A stretch of 64,000 bases of DNA from Promicromonospora sp042731755 (GCF_042731755.1 NZ_JBHWLR010000021.1:9962-73961), one strand, 5' to 3'. Counted from the stretch's first letter, positions 24,917-33,940 are shown. Numbers and translations: made by a program. Notes: a model not told the origin generated them from the sequence alone.

Positions 24917-25263
24917 GACCAGAGCGCAGCGCAGGGTGAGGGCCGAGGTACGAGGCACTCGCCCGGAGCGGAGCGGCGGTCTCGGGCGACCGAAGGCACC
25001 GCGTAGCGAACCCCTTTCCTGACGTGTCAGACCCACAGGTCACGAGAGTGACCTGTGGGTCTGACACGTAGGGCAGGACGCACGTTTTCCGCAACCTGCC
25101 TGAGGTACCCTCACACGGGCGTGACGTTCCAGGTGCGACTCCCTTTCGGGGCCTTTCAAAGGTCTGATCAGGGGGTTCGCAATGTGAGGTACGTCTCGCT
25201 TATTCTTGACCGAATCCGCCGCCGGGGAACGCCCTGGCACATCTACAACCGAGGACGTGAACC
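24917..25263 (+). other. tpiA-secG intergenic region
   Basis: No convincing gene is seen. The spacer contains the 22-bp hairpin at 25022-25069, then a stretch of about 190 bases with moderate GC that probably carries the secG promoter: TATTCT at 25201-25206 is the best -10 candidate, with no clear -35. I looked for a tRNA gene, as secG is often next to one, but found no foldable cloverleaf. Confidence 0.5.
25022..25069 (+). terminator. Perfect 22-bp hairpin with GAGA tetraloop after tpiA
   Basis: Positions 25022-25043 are exactly complementary to 25048-25069 with only GAGA (25044-25047) between them. GAGA fits the stable GNRA tetraloop class. There is no U tract. It most likely ends the gap-pgk-tpiA transcript. 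Confidence 0.75.
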
Positions 25264-25506
25264 GTGGACGCGCTCCGCATCATCCTGGAAGTCCTGCTGG
25301 TCCTGACCAGTGGCTTTCTCACCATGCTCATCCTGCTCCACAAGGGCAAGGGTGGCGGTCTGTCCGACATGTTCGGTGGCGGTATCTCGATGGGCGCCGG
25401 TTCGTCCGGCGTGGCCGAGCGGAACCTCAATCGCATCACAATCGCCTTCGCCCTCGTGTGGGCCGTGGTGATCGTCCTGCTCGGACTCATCCAGAAGGTC
25501 AGCTGA
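25264..25506 (+). CDS. secG: Preprotein translocase subunit SecG
   Basis: SecG is the small third subunit of the SecYEG channel and stimulates protein translocation. The 80-residue product has two membrane helices (about residues 3-22 and 57-77) joined by a Gly-rich loop, HKGKGGGLSDMFGGGISMGA, the SecG hallmark. The GTG at 25264 follows GAGGACGTGAACC. rbpA follows 54 bases downstream on the same strand. Confidence 0.93.
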   Translation: MDALRIILEVLLVLTSGFLTMLILLHKGKGGGLSDMFGGGISMGAGSSGVAERNLNRITIAFALVWAVVIVLLGLIQKVS

Positions 25507-25560
25507 CCCGGTCGCCAAGCGCCTAGCAGCTGACGGCCACACACAGAGGGGACGACAGAC

Positions 25561-25923
25561 GTGGCATCAGGCGGTCATGCGATTCGGGGGAGCCGGGTAG
25601 GCGCCGGCCCCCTCGGGGAGACGGAGCGGGGCGACACCGCCCCGCGTATCCGAGTTTCTTACTGGTGTGCCAACGGGCACGAGACGGCACCGAGCTTCTC
25701 GGTGGGCGAGGACGTCGAGGCGCCCACGCAGTGGGACTGCCCGCGGTGCGGCTTCCCCGCGGGGATGGACCCGGTGAACCCGCCGTCCCCGGTACGGAAC
25801 GAGCCGTACAAGACGCACCTCGCCTATGTGAAGGAACGCAGGTCCGACGAGGACGGCGCGGCCCTCCTGGAGGAGGCGCTGGAGGCACTGCGGGTCCGCC
25901 GTGGTGGCCGCGTAGCAGGCTAA
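25561..25923 (+). CDS. rbpA: RNA polymerase-binding protein RbpA
   Basis: RbpA is an actinobacteria-specific factor that binds the principal sigma factor and stabilises open promoter complexes. The 120-residue protein has the core region with two Cys pairs, YWCANGHETAPSFS and WDCPRCGFPAGMDP, and then the sigma-interacting helix (NEPYKTHLAYVKERRSDEDG). The N-terminal tail HAIRGSRVGAGPLGETERG is the conserved polymerase-contacting arm. The GTG at 25561 follows GAGGGGACGACAGAC. It faces pgl; the two genes share a bidirectional terminator. Confidence 0.95.
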   Translation: MASGGHAIRGSRVGAGPLGETERGDTAPRIRVSYWCANGHETAPSFSVGEDVEAPTQWDCPRCGFPAGMDPVNPPSPVRNEPYKTHLAYVKERRSDEDGAALLEEALEALRVRRGGRVAG

Positions 25924-25948
25924 GAGTTTTCGCGGCGAAGTAGTCGTG

Positions 25949-25996
25949 CAGAAAGAGGTGGCCACCCGGTTCGCGCCGGGTGGCCACCTCTTTCTG
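25949..25996. terminator. Bidirectional terminator between rbpA and pgl
   Basis: A perfect 21-bp stem (25949-25969 with 25976-25996) with a 6-base TTCGCG loop sits between convergent genes. The outer stem bases are AGAAAGAGG/CCTCTTTCT, so each direction reads a short pyrimidine run at the 3' arm. Confidence 0.85.
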
Positions 25997-26007
25997 TGCG
26001 CCTCGTG

Positions 26008-26784
26008 CTACGCCGTCGCCGTCGTCGCGCCCGCGGACTCCAGGTCCAGCAGCCACAGCGTCCGTGCCTGCCCGACGGCGCCCGCGGCGGGCACCTCCGT
26101 GACCGGGTCGCCGGCCAGGGCGGCCGCAACGCGGTCCGCCTTCTCGGCGCCCGCCGCCACGACCCACACCTCGCGGGCGGACCGGATCGCGTCGAACGTC
26201 AGCGAGACCCGCTCCGGCGGAGGCTTGGGCGAGCCGTGCACGCCCGTGGTGGTGCCCTGCGCGTCCAGTCCCTCGTGGCCGGGGAACAGGGACGCGACGT
26301 GTCCGTCCGGGCCCATGCCGAGCAGCAGGACGTCGAACGCCGGGACGCCGCCCGCCTCGCCCTGCGCGTGCTCGGCCAGCAGCGCCGCGTAGGCCGCCGC
26401 GCCCTCCTCGGGCGTGGCGACCGACGTCGGCCCCGGCATCGGGTGGACGTTGGCCTCGGGGAGCCCGTGCTCGGCGACCAGGGCGTCGAGCAGGGCCTCC
26501 CGGGCCTGCGTCTCGTTGCGGTCGGGGTCGCCGTCCGGCAGGAACCGCTCGTCGCCCCACCACAGGTGCACGTTCGACCAGTCGATCGCCGGCACGAGCG
26601 GGCTCGCGGCCACGGCCGCGAGCGACGCGATGCCGACCGTGCCGCCCGTGAGCACCACGTGCACGGGGGACCGGACCGACTGCACGTCCAGGACGCGCGT
26701 CAGCAGGCGCGCGGCGGTCGCCTGCGCGAGCACCTCCTTGTCGGGGTGCACGACGACGAGCCGCACCCCGGACGACTCGGCCAT
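26008..26784 (-). CDS. pgl: 6-phosphogluconolactonase
   Basis: Hydrolyses 6-phosphogluconolactone in the oxidative pentose phosphate pathway. The 258-residue protein shows the NagB/Pgl-like fold: HVVLTGGTVGIASLAAV (phosphate loop), WSNVHLWWGDERFLPDGDPD, RNETQAREALLDAL and the motif LLGMGPDGHVASLFPGH with the catalytic His. The ATG at 26784 overlaps the opcA stop (TGATG on the minus strand). It is the last gene of tkt-tal-zwf-opcA-pgl. Confidence 0.95.
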   Translation of the reverse strand: MAESSGVRLVVVHPDKEVLAQATAARLLTRVLDVQSVRSPVHVVLTGGTVGIASLAAVAASPLVPAIDWSNVHLWWGDERFLPDGDPDRNETQAREALLDALVAEHGLPEANVHPMPGPTSVATPEEGAAAYAALLAEHAQGEAGGVPAFDVLLLGMGPDGHVASLFPGHEGLDAQGTTTGVHGSPKPPPERVSLTFDAIRSAREVWVVAAGAEKADRVAAALAGDPVTEVPAAGAVGQARTLWLLDLESAGATTATA

Positions 26785-27713
26785 CAGGCCGCCGTCCGGT
26801 TGGTGACGTGCCCCAGACCCCGCGTGAGGACCTCCTCGAAGACCTCGTCCGGGTCGAGCCGGCGCAGCTCCTCGATCAGGGCCTCGTTGAGCGCGCGGAT
26901 CGGCAGGGCGATCCGGCGTGCGGGCTTGCCCGGCTGGGTGATCGTGACGGTGCGGCCGTCCGGGCGGTCGAGCACGATGGGGCCGCTCTTGCGCTCCAGG
27001 ACCACGCGGGTGATCGCGTCGTCGCTGGCGGTGCGCACCACCTCGGCCGGGCAGTTCAGCCGGGCGCCGAGCCAGGCCGCGAGCAGGTCGAGCGACGTGT
27101 GCCGCTTCTGCCCCTCGACCGTCACGGACAGCACGGGCTCGAACGGCGGCTGCTCCACGGCGGCCGCGATGAGCGCCCGCCACAGGGTGACGCGCGCCCA
27201 TGCGAGGTCGGTGTCCCCGGGGGCGTACGTCCCGGCGAGGTTGCCGAGCATGTCCTGCGGGTGCTTGGCCGTGGTGCTGTCGATGATCCGGCGGGTCGCC
27301 ATGGCGCCCACCGGGTCCTGCGACGGCACCGCGGGCGCCTCACGCGGCCACCAGGCCACGATCGGCGCGTCGGGCAGCAGGAGCGGCATCACCAGCGTGT
27401 CGGTCCGCTCCAGGAGCGGGCCGAAGGCGCGCAGCACCACCACCTCGGAGGCGCCGGCGTCACCGCCCACGCGGATCTGCGCGTCGAGCCGGGCGTCCGC
27501 ACCGCGCGTCGCCGGGGCGACGACGATGACCCGGCACGGGTGCTCACGGCTCGCGTCGTTGGCGGCCTCGACCGACTCCTCGACGTCGCGCTCGTCGGCC
27601 AGCACCACGAGGGTCAGCACGCGGCCCAGGGCCACCGCACCGCCCTCGTCGCGCAGGCGCACCAGGCGCTTGTTGACGTCGTTGGTCGTCGTGTCCGGCA
27701 TGTCGATGATCAC
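26784..27713 (-). CDS. opcA: Glucose-6-phosphate dehydrogenase assembly protein OpcA
   Basis: OpcA is required for full glucose-6-phosphate dehydrogenase activity in cyanobacteria and actinobacteria and is always found near zwf. The 309-residue protein shows LTLVVLADERDVEESVEAAN, HPCRVIVVAP, VVLRAFGPLLERTDTLVMPL and LLLPDAPIVAWWPREAPAVP, all typical. The GTG at 27713 overlaps the zwf stop (GTGA); a Met five residues in is an alternative start. The stop overlaps the pgl ATG. Confidence 0.95.
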   Translation of the reverse strand: MIIDMPDTTTNDVNKRLVRLRDEGGAVALGRVLTLVVLADERDVEESVEAANDASREHPCRVIVVAPATRGADARLDAQIRVGGDAGASEVVVLRAFGPLLERTDTLVMPLLLPDAPIVAWWPREAPAVPSQDPVGAMATRRIIDSTTAKHPQDMLGNLAGTYAPGDTDLAWARVTLWRALIAAAVEQPPFEPVLSVTVEGQKRHTSLDLLAAWLGARLNCPAEVVRTASDDAITRVVLERKSGPIVLDRPDGRTVTITQPGKPARRIALPIRALNEALIEELRRLDPDEVFEEVLTRGLGHVTNRTAA

Positions 27714-29272
27714 GGTCGCCTCCAGGTCCTGCCGTCGCGCTCCATCATGGCGTCGGCCGACGGCGGACCCCAGGTGCCGGACGCGTACGGCTCCGGCTGG
27801 CCCTTGCGTGCCCAGTAGGACGTGATCGGGTCGAGGATCTTCCAGGAGAGCTCGACCTCCTCACGCGTCGGGAACAGCGGCGGGTCGCCGAGCAGCACGT
27901 CGAGGATGAGCCGCTCGTAGGCCTCGGGGGAGGACTCGGTGAACGAGTGCCCGTACCCGAAGTCCATCGTCACGTCGCGCACCTGCATGGCCGTGCCCGG
28001 CACCTTGGCGCCGAACCGCATGGTGACGCCCTCGTCGGGCTGCACGCGGATGACCAGGGCGTTGTTGCCGAGCTCGGACGTCAGCGACGTCTCGAACGGG
28101 AGGTGCGGGGCCTTCTTGAAGACCACGGCCACCTCGGTGACGCGGCGGCCCAGGCGCTTGCCGTGCCGCAGGTAGAACGGGACGCCCGCCCAGCGGCGGT
28201 TGTCGACGTCCACCCGGATCGCGGCGAAGGTCTCCGTGCTGGAGTCCTTCGCGATGCCGTCCTCCTCCAGGAAGCCCGGCACCTCCTCGCCACCCTGCCA
28301 GCCGGCCTCGTACTGCCCGCGGGCGGTGTGCTTGCCGAGGTCACGCGGCAGGCGCACGGACGAGAGCACCTTGATCTTCTCGGCGCGCAGCTCGGCGGCG
28401 TCGAAGTTGCGGGGCTCCTCCATGGCCACCAGCGCCAGGAGCTGGATCAGGTGGTTCTGGATGACGTCGCGCGCGGCGCCGATCCCGTCGTAGTAGCCCG
28501 CACGGCCGCCGATGCCGATGTCCTCGGCCATCGTGATCTGCACGTGGTCCACGTAGTTCGAGTTCCACAGGGGCTCGAACATCGTGTTCGCGAAGCGCAG
28601 CGCCAGCAGGTTCTGGACGGTCTCCTTGCCCAGGTAGTGGTCGATGCGGAACACCGACTCCGGGTCGAAGACCTTCGAGACCACCGCGTCGAGCTCCTTG
28701 GCGCTGGCCAGGTCGTGCCCGAACGGCTTCTCGATGACGACGCGCCGCCAGGCGTGCACGCCGTCGCCGTCCGCGTCCTTGTCCGGGTGCGACAGCCCGT
28801 GCTTGGAGAGCTGCTCGCAGACCACGGGGAACGCCGACGGCGGCACCGACAGGTAGAACGCGTGGTTGCCGCCCGTGCCGCGCTCCTTGTCGAGCGTCTC
28901 GACGGTCTCGCGCAGCCGCTCGAACGCGTCGTCGTCGTCGAAGGAACCCTGGACGAACCGGATGCCCTCGGCGAGCTGGCGCCACGTGGCCTCCCGGAAG
29001 GGAGTCCGGGCGTGCTCCTTGACGGCGTCGTGCACCACCTGCGCGAAGTCCTGGTCCTCCCAGTCGCGCCGGGCGAAGCCCGTCAGGGCGAAGCCCGGCG
29101 GCAGGAGGCCGCGGTTGGCGAGGTCGTAGACGGCGGGCATGAGCTTCTTGCGCGACAGGTCACCCGTCACGCCGAAGATCACGAGCCCGCTGGGCCCCGC
29201 GATGCGGGGCAGTCGCAGATCGAGGGGGTCGCGCAGGGGGTTGACCCCCTGCGCGATCTTGGCCGGCCTCAC
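27710..29272 (-). CDS. zwf: Glucose-6-phosphate 1-dehydrogenase
   Basis: First enzyme of the oxidative pentose phosphate pathway, oxidising glucose 6-phosphate with NADP+. The GTG at 29272 overlaps the tal stop (GTGA) and gives 520 residues, the usual length; the open frame further upstream overlaps tal and is not coding. Motifs are LVIFGVTGDLSRKKLMPAVY (dinucleotide fold), RVVIEKPFGHDLASAKELDA and RIDHYLGKETVQNLLALRFA (substrate site). A perfect 10-bp hairpin lies within codons 7-14 (see 29231-29254). The stop overlaps the opcA start. Confidence 0.96.
   Translation of the reverse strand: MRPAKIAQGVNPLRDPLDLRLPRIAGPSGLVIFGVTGDLSRKKLMPAVYDLANRGLLPPGFALTGFARRDWEDQDFAQVVHDAVKEHARTPFREATWRQLAEGIRFVQGSFDDDDAFERLRETVETLDKERGTGGNHAFYLSVPPSAFPVVCEQLSKHGLSHPDKDADGDGVHAWRRVVIEKPFGHDLASAKELDAVVSKVFDPESVFRIDHYLGKETVQNLLALRFANTMFEPLWNSNYVDHVQITMAEDIGIGGRAGYYDGIGAARDVIQNHLIQLLALVAMEEPRNFDAAELRAEKIKVLSSVRLPRDLGKHTARGQYEAGWQGGEEVPGFLEEDGIAKDSSTETFAAIRVDVDNRRWAGVPFYLRHGKRLGRRVTEVAVVFKKAPHLPFETSLTSELGNNALVIRVQPDEGVTMRFGAKVPGTAMQVRDVTMDFGYGHSFTESSPEAYERLILDVLLGDPPLFPTREEVELSWKILDPITSYWARKGQPEPYASGTWGPPSADAMMERDGRTWRRP
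29231..29254 (-). other. Perfect hairpin inside the 5' end of zwf
   Basis: GCGCAGGGGG (29231-29240) and its exact complement (29245-29254) flank a 4-base loop, 18-41 bases inside the coding sequence. The encoded residues are AQGVNPLR. The structure would form in the mRNA close to the start codon, where it could hinder translation or pause polymerase between tal and zwf. Confidence 0.5.
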
Positions 29273-30411
29273 CGCTCGCCGGCCCCGGCCTCGTCGAGGC
29301 CGGCCTTGGTGGTCGTCAGGAGCTCGTCCCAGCTGACCTCGAACTTCGTCACGCCCTCGTCCTCCAGCTGTGCGGTCACCTCGTCCATCGAGATGCCCTG
29401 CGCCTCGACGGCCGCGATGGTCGCGGCCGCCTGCTCGGCCGAGCCGGTCACGGTGTCCGCCAGCACGATGCCGTGGTCGGCGAAGGCGTCGAGCGTCTTC
29501 TCCGGCATCGTGTTGACGACGCCCGCGACGACCAGCTCGTCGACGTACATCGTGTCGCGGTAGGCCGGGTCCTTGACGCCGGTCGACGCCCACAGCGGCC
29601 GCTGCGGCTGCGCGCCGTCCGCCGCGAGGGCGGCCCAGCGCTCACCGGAGAAGACCTCCTCGTAGGCGGCGAAGGCCAGGCGGGCGTTCGCGATGGCGGC
29701 CTGGCCGCGCAGCGCGAGCGCCTCGTCCGTGCCGACGGCGTTCAGCCGCTTGTCGATCTCGGAGTCCACGCGGGACACGAAGAACGACGCGACCGACCCG
29801 ATCACGGACAGGTCGTGGCCGGCGGCCTTCGCCTGCTCCAGGCCGGCCAGGAACGCGTCCATGACCGCCCGGTACCGCTCGATCGAGAAGATCAGCGTCA
29901 CGTTGACGCTGATGCCCTTGGCCAGGGTCGACGTGATGGCCGGCAGGCCCTCGACCGTGGCGGGGATCTTGATCATCACGTTCGGCCGCGCGACGGTCTC
30001 CCACAGCCGGACGGCCGTGGTCTCCGTCGCCGCCGTGTCGCGGGCCAGCCGCGGGTCCACCTCGATGGACACGCGGCCGTCCACGGCGGCGGTGGCGTCG
30101 TAGACGGGGCGCAGCAGGTCCGCCGCGTCCCGCACGTCGTCCGTGGTGATGCGCTCCACGGCCTCCTCCACGTCCGACCCGGCCAGCTCGGCCAGCGTCT
30201 CCGCGTAGGCGTCGCCGTGCGCGAGCGCCGCCGCGAAGATCGTCGGGTTGGTGGTCACGCCCACGACGTTCCTGCTGGTCATGAGCCCGGCGAGGTTGCC
30301 GGTGCGCAGGCGCTCACGAGACAGGTCGTCGAGCCAGATGGCGACACCCGCCTCGGACAGCCGCTCGGTGGGGCTGACGTTCTCGCTGCTGTCGCTGGTG
30401 CTGTCAGTCAT
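29269..30411 (-). CDS. tal: Transaldolase
   Basis: Transfers a dihydroxyacetone unit in the non-oxidative pentose phosphate pathway. The 380-residue size fits the actinobacterial class. Motifs are NVVGVTTNPTIFAAALAHGD, VSIEVDPRLARDT and the Schiff-base Lys in PNVMIKIPATVEGL (Lys at about residue 148). VIGSVASFFVSRVDSEIDKR and LWASTGVKDPAYRDTMYVDE follow. The ATG has the ribosome site GGAAGG. The stop overlaps the zwf start. Confidence 0.96.
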   Translation of the reverse strand: MTDSTSDSSENVSPTERLSEAGVAIWLDDLSRERLRTGNLAGLMTSRNVVGVTTNPTIFAAALAHGDAYAETLAELAGSDVEEAVERITTDDVRDAADLLRPVYDATAAVDGRVSIEVDPRLARDTAATETTAVRLWETVARPNVMIKIPATVEGLPAITSTLAKGISVNVTLIFSIERYRAVMDAFLAGLEQAKAAGHDLSVIGSVASFFVSRVDSEIDKRLNAVGTDEALALRGQAAIANARLAFAAYEEVFSGERWAALAADGAQPQRPLWASTGVKDPAYRDTMYVDELVVAGVVNTMPEKTLDAFADHGIVLADTVTGSAEQAAATIAAVEAQGISMDEVTAQLEDEGVTKFEVSWDELLTTTKAGLDEAGAGER

Positions 30412-30451
30412 CGTGCCCTTCCTCTCTCGTGTCCAGGTGTGCCGGCGCGGT

Positions 30452-32557
30452 TCAGGACGCCGCCTCGATCGACTCCTTGGCGGCCTGGGCGACCGCCTCG
30501 GAGGTGATGCCGTACTCGGCGTAGAGCGTCTTGTAGTCGGCCGAAGCGCCGTAGTGCTCGAGCGAGACGATGCGGCCGGCGTCGCCGACCACCTCGCGCC
30601 AGCCCTGCGCCACGCCCGCCTCGACCGAGACGCGGGCCTTCACACCGGACGGGATGACCGACTCGCGGTACGCCTCGTCCTGCTTGTCGAACCACTCGCG
30701 CGAGGGCATGGAGACCACGCGGGCCTTGACGCCGTCGGCGGCGAGGATCTCGCGCGCCTCGACGGCGAGCTGCACCTCGGAGCCGGTGCCCACGAGGACG
30801 ACGTCGGGCGTGCCCTCGGTGTCCAGGAGCACGTAGCCGCCCTTGAGGGTGCCCTCGGCGCCGGCGAAGCCGTCGGTGCCGCGCGGGTAGGTGGGCACGT
30901 TCTGCCGGGTCAGCACGAGGCCGGCCGGGTTCTTCGTGTTCTCCAGGATGCCGCGCCAGGCCCAGGCGGTCTCGTTCGCGTCGGCCGGGCGGACGACGTC
31001 GAGGTTCGGGATGGCCCGCAGCGCCGCGAGGTGCTCCACCGGCTGGTGGGTCGGACCGTCCTCGCCGAGGCCGATCGAGTCGTGCGTCCACACGAAGGTG
31101 GTCGGGATGCTCATCAGCGCGGCCAGGCGCACCGAGGCACGCATGTAGTCGGCGAACTGCAGGAACGTGCCGCCGTAGGGGCGCGTCAGGCCGTGCAGCA
31201 CGATGCCGTTGAGGATCGAGCCCATGGCGTGCTCGCGGATGCCGAAGTGCAGGGTGCGGCCGTAGGGGTCGCCCGGGAACTTCTTGGTCGCGTGCTCGGT
31301 CGGCACGAACGACGGCACGCCGTCCATGGTCGTGTTGTTCGAGCCGGCGAGGTCGGCGGAGCCGCCCCACAGCTCGGGCAGCACGTCCTTGAGCGAGGTC
31401 AGGACCTTGCCCGACGCCGCACGGGTCGCGACGCCCTTCTCGCTCGCCTCGAACTCCGGCAGGGAGTCCGTCCAGCCCTCGGGCAGCTCGTTCGAGCGCA
31501 GGCGCTCCAGGAGCGCGGCCTGCTGCGGGTTCGCCTCGGACCAGGCGGCGAAGGCCGTCTCCCAGGCCTGGCGCTCGGTGGCCTGGCGCTCGCCGACGGA
31601 GCGCGTGTAGGCCAGCACCTCGTCGTCGATCGTGAACGTGGCCTCGGGGTCCAGGCCGAGCGCGGACTTGAGGCCCTTGACCTCGTCGGCGCCCATGGCC
31701 GAGCCGTGGATGCCGCCCGTGTTCTGCTTGGTGGGCGACGGCCAGCCGATGATGGTGCGCAGCGCGATGATCGACGGCTTGCCGGTCTCGGCCTTGGCGG
31801 CGTCGATGGCGGCGGCCAGCGCGTCGGTGTCCTCCGCGTAGCCCTCGCCGCCCGAGGTCCAGTCCACGCGCTGGGTGTGCCAGCCGTAGGCCTCGTAGCG
31901 CTTCAGCACGTCCTCGGTGAACGCGATGTTGGTGTCGTCCTCGATCGAGATCTTGTTGTCGTCCCAGATCAGGATGAGGTTGCCGAGCTGCTGGTGGCCC
32001 GCGAGGGACGAGGCCTCGGAGGTCACGCCCTCCTGCAGGTCGCCGTCGGACGCGATGACGTACACGTGGTGGTCGAACGGCGACTCGCCGGGGGCGGCGG
32101 CCGGGTCGAGCAGGCCCCGCTCGCGGCGCGACGCGAAGGCCATGCCGACGGCGGAGGCGAGGCCCTGGCCCAGCGGGCCCGTCGTGATCTCGACGCCCGC
32201 GGTGTGGCCGAACTCCGGGTGGCCCGGGGTCTTGGAGCCCCAGGTGCGCAGCGCGGCGAGGTCGTCCATCTCCAGGCCGTAGCCGGCGAGGAAGAGCTGC
32301 AGGTAGATCGTCAGCGACGAGTGGCCGGCGCTCAGCACGAACCGGTCGCGACCCTGCCAGTCGGGGTCGGACGGGTCGTGGCGCATGGCCTTCTGGAAGA
32401 GGAGGTACGCGGCCGGCGCGAGCGAGATCGCGGTGCCGGGGTGTCCGTTGCCCACCTTCTCGACGGCGTCCGCGGCCAGCGCCTTGATGGCCTTGACCGC
32501 TCGCTCGTCGAGCTCCGACCACTCCAGGGGCTTCAGCACGGGGTCGAAAGCGTTCAC
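30452..32557 (-). CDS. tkt: Transketolase
   Basis: A thiamine-diphosphate enzyme moving two-carbon units in the pentose phosphate pathway. The 701-residue protein has EKVGNGHPGTAISLAPAAYL near the N-terminus, the ThDP motif VIASDGDLQEGVTSEASSLA, the pyrimidine domain FVWTHDSIGLGEDGPTHQPV and the C-terminal domain VVSMPSREWFDKQDEAYRES. The GTG at 32557 has a good site (AGAGGA) upstream on the minus strand. It heads the five-gene pentose phosphate operon and is divergent from ctaB. Confidence 0.97.
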   Translation of the reverse strand: MNAFDPVLKPLEWSELDERAVKAIKALAADAVEKVGNGHPGTAISLAPAAYLLFQKAMRHDPSDPDWQGRDRFVLSAGHSSLTIYLQLFLAGYGLEMDDLAALRTWGSKTPGHPEFGHTAGVEITTGPLGQGLASAVGMAFASRRERGLLDPAAAPGESPFDHHVYVIASDGDLQEGVTSEASSLAGHQQLGNLILIWDDNKISIEDDTNIAFTEDVLKRYEAYGWHTQRVDWTSGGEGYAEDTDALAAAIDAAKAETGKPSIIALRTIIGWPSPTKQNTGGIHGSAMGADEVKGLKSALGLDPEATFTIDDEVLAYTRSVGERQATERQAWETAFAAWSEANPQQAALLERLRSNELPEGWTDSLPEFEASEKGVATRAASGKVLTSLKDVLPELWGGSADLAGSNNTTMDGVPSFVPTEHATKKFPGDPYGRTLHFGIREHAMGSILNGIVLHGLTRPYGGTFLQFADYMRASVRLAALMSIPTTFVWTHDSIGLGEDGPTHQPVEHLAALRAIPNLDVVRPADANETAWAWRGILENTKNPAGLVLTRQNVPTYPRGTDGFAGAEGTLKGGYVLLDTEGTPDVVLVGTGSEVQLAVEAREILAADGVKARVVSMPSREWFDKQDEAYRESVIPSGVKARVSVEAGVAQGWREVVGDAGRIVSLEHYGASADYKTLYAEYGITSEAVAQAAKESIEAAS

Positions 32558-32890
32558 GAGTCCTCTTTCTCTCCGCCGTCGACCCTCGTCCTTGTCCGGA
32601 GAGCGGACGCGCTGGAGAGCCGCGCAGCGTGCGTGCGGCGGCGGCGGGATGCCGGCCGCCCTTCAATCGATGGCGTCAACAACCCTATACGCGCGCGTAA
32701 TCCGTTGCGCAGGGCTGTCCACGGACTGTTCGTCCCAGGATGCGGTGGACAAATCTCACACGCCCGTCCGGGAGCGCGGTGCGCGGCGGGGTCAGCCTGC
32801 GACGTACCATGGGCACGCACCCGACCGGCAACAGCGCCCACCAGGTGCGTTATCGACTCCAGGACCCTCCCGAACGGAACTGCGACGCGC
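32558..32890. other. Divergent tkt/ctaB regulatory region
   Basis: No gene is supported in these 333 bases. On the minus strand TATAGGGT (32682-32689) is a good -10 box for tkt, leaving a leader of about 120 bases. On the plus strand TACCAT (32805-32810) may be the ctaB -10. Neither has a clear -35. The middle part, with TAATCC and CCCTATACGCGCG, is AT-richer than its surroundings. Confidence 0.5.
32682..32689 (-). promoter_or_regulatory. -10 box of the tkt operon
   Basis: Read on the minus strand this is TATAGGGT, close to the actinobacterial TANNNT consensus, about 125 bases before the tkt start codon. Confidence 0.5.
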
Positions 32891-33868
32891 GTGAGAACGA
32901 GCCACCCGACGAACGGCCAGACCGCGCGTCCCCAGACGTCCGCCCCCGAGGCCGCGGCCGGCGTCGAGCAGCGTCCCGGGGGATGGTTCATGCGCCGCGC
33001 CGGCGCGTACGTCGCCCTGACCAAGCCGCGCGTCATCGAGCTGCTGCTCGTGACGACCGTGCCCACCATGATCCTGGCGGCCGACGGCCTGCCCAGCTTC
33101 TGGCTGATCGTCGCCACGCTGATCGGCGGCGCCGGCGCCGCGGGCAGCGCGAACGCGTTCAACATGTGGTGGGACCGCGACATCGACCAGGTCATGAACC
33201 GGACCAAGAAGCGTCCGCTGGCCACCGGCGAGATCACGCCGCGCGCCGGCCTGGTGTTCGCCTCGATCCTCGGCCTGCTGTCGCTCGCGTGGTTCGCGCT
33301 CGTCATCAACTGGGCCGCGATGTGGCTCACGCTGGGCGCGATCGCGATCTACGTCGTGGGCTACACGATGATCCTCAAGCGCCGCACCCCGCAGAACATC
33401 GTGTGGGGCGGCATCGCCGGCTGCATGCCGGTGTTCATCGGCTGGGCCTCGGTCACCGGCGGGCTGAGCTGGGCCGCGCTGGCGCTGTTCGGCATCATCT
33501 TCTTCTGGACGCCGCCGCACTACTGGCCGCTGTCGATCAAGTTCAAGAAGGACTACGCGAACGCGAACGTCCCGATGCTCCCCGTGGTCAGCGACGACAA
33601 GCGCGTCGCGGCCGAGATGGTGGGCTACACGATCGCGATGATCGCCTGCTCGCTGGCGCTGACCCCGCTCGCGGGCATGTCGTGGGTGTACACCGTGGTG
33701 GCCGCCGTCCTGGGCGGCTGGTTCCTCTGGTCCACGATCGCGATGCTGCGCCGGGCGCAGGGCAAGGCCAGCGGCAAGCTGGGCGCCATGAAGGTGTTCC
33801 ACGGCTCCATCACCTACCTGTCGCTGCTCTTCGTGGCAGTCGCGGTGGACGTCTTCCTGCCCTTCTGA
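32891..33868 (+). CDS. ctaB: Protoheme IX farnesyltransferase (heme O synthase)
   Basis: A membrane prenyltransferase that attaches a farnesyl group to heme B for cytochrome oxidase. The GTG at 32891 yields 325 residues with about eight membrane helices. The first Asp-rich motif is NMWWDRDIDQVMNRTKKRPL; the second conserved region is FFWTPPHYWPLSIKFKKDYA followed by NANVPMLPVVSDDK. VALTKPRVIELLLVTTVPTM opens the first helix. The N-terminal 35 residues are a variable polar extension. Adjacent, divergent tkt is the usual actinobacterial arrangement. Confidence 0.95.
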   Translation: MRTSHPTNGQTARPQTSAPEAAAGVEQRPGGWFMRRAGAYVALTKPRVIELLLVTTVPTMILAADGLPSFWLIVATLIGGAGAAGSANAFNMWWDRDIDQVMNRTKKRPLATGEITPRAGLVFASILGLLSLAWFALVINWAAMWLTLGAIAIYVVGYTMILKRRTPQNIVWGGIAGCMPVFIGWASVTGGLSWAALALFGIIFFWTPPHYWPLSIKFKKDYANANVPMLPVVSDDKRVAAEMVGYTIAMIACSLALTPLAGMSWVYTVVAAVLGGWFLWSTIAMLRRAQGKASGKLGAMKVFHGSITYLSLLFVAVAVDVFLPF

Positions 33869-33940
33869 TCGTCCGCCGGGCGCCGCACCAGACCTCTGCA
33901 TAGCGGTGGTCATGATTCGGCCTGCACCCTCGTGGCCGCC

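Noticed and set aside
25160..25195. GGGGGTTCGCAATG considered as a tRNA T-arm upstream of secG
   Set aside because: No matching acceptor, D or anticodon arms can be built around it.
30248..32890. A very long open frame on the plus strand opposite tal and tkt, continuous with ctaB
   Set aside because: It is antisense to two clear enzymes, encodes Arg/Ala/Gly/Val-rich sequence without domains, and reflects third-position GC bias. ctaB itself starts at 32891.
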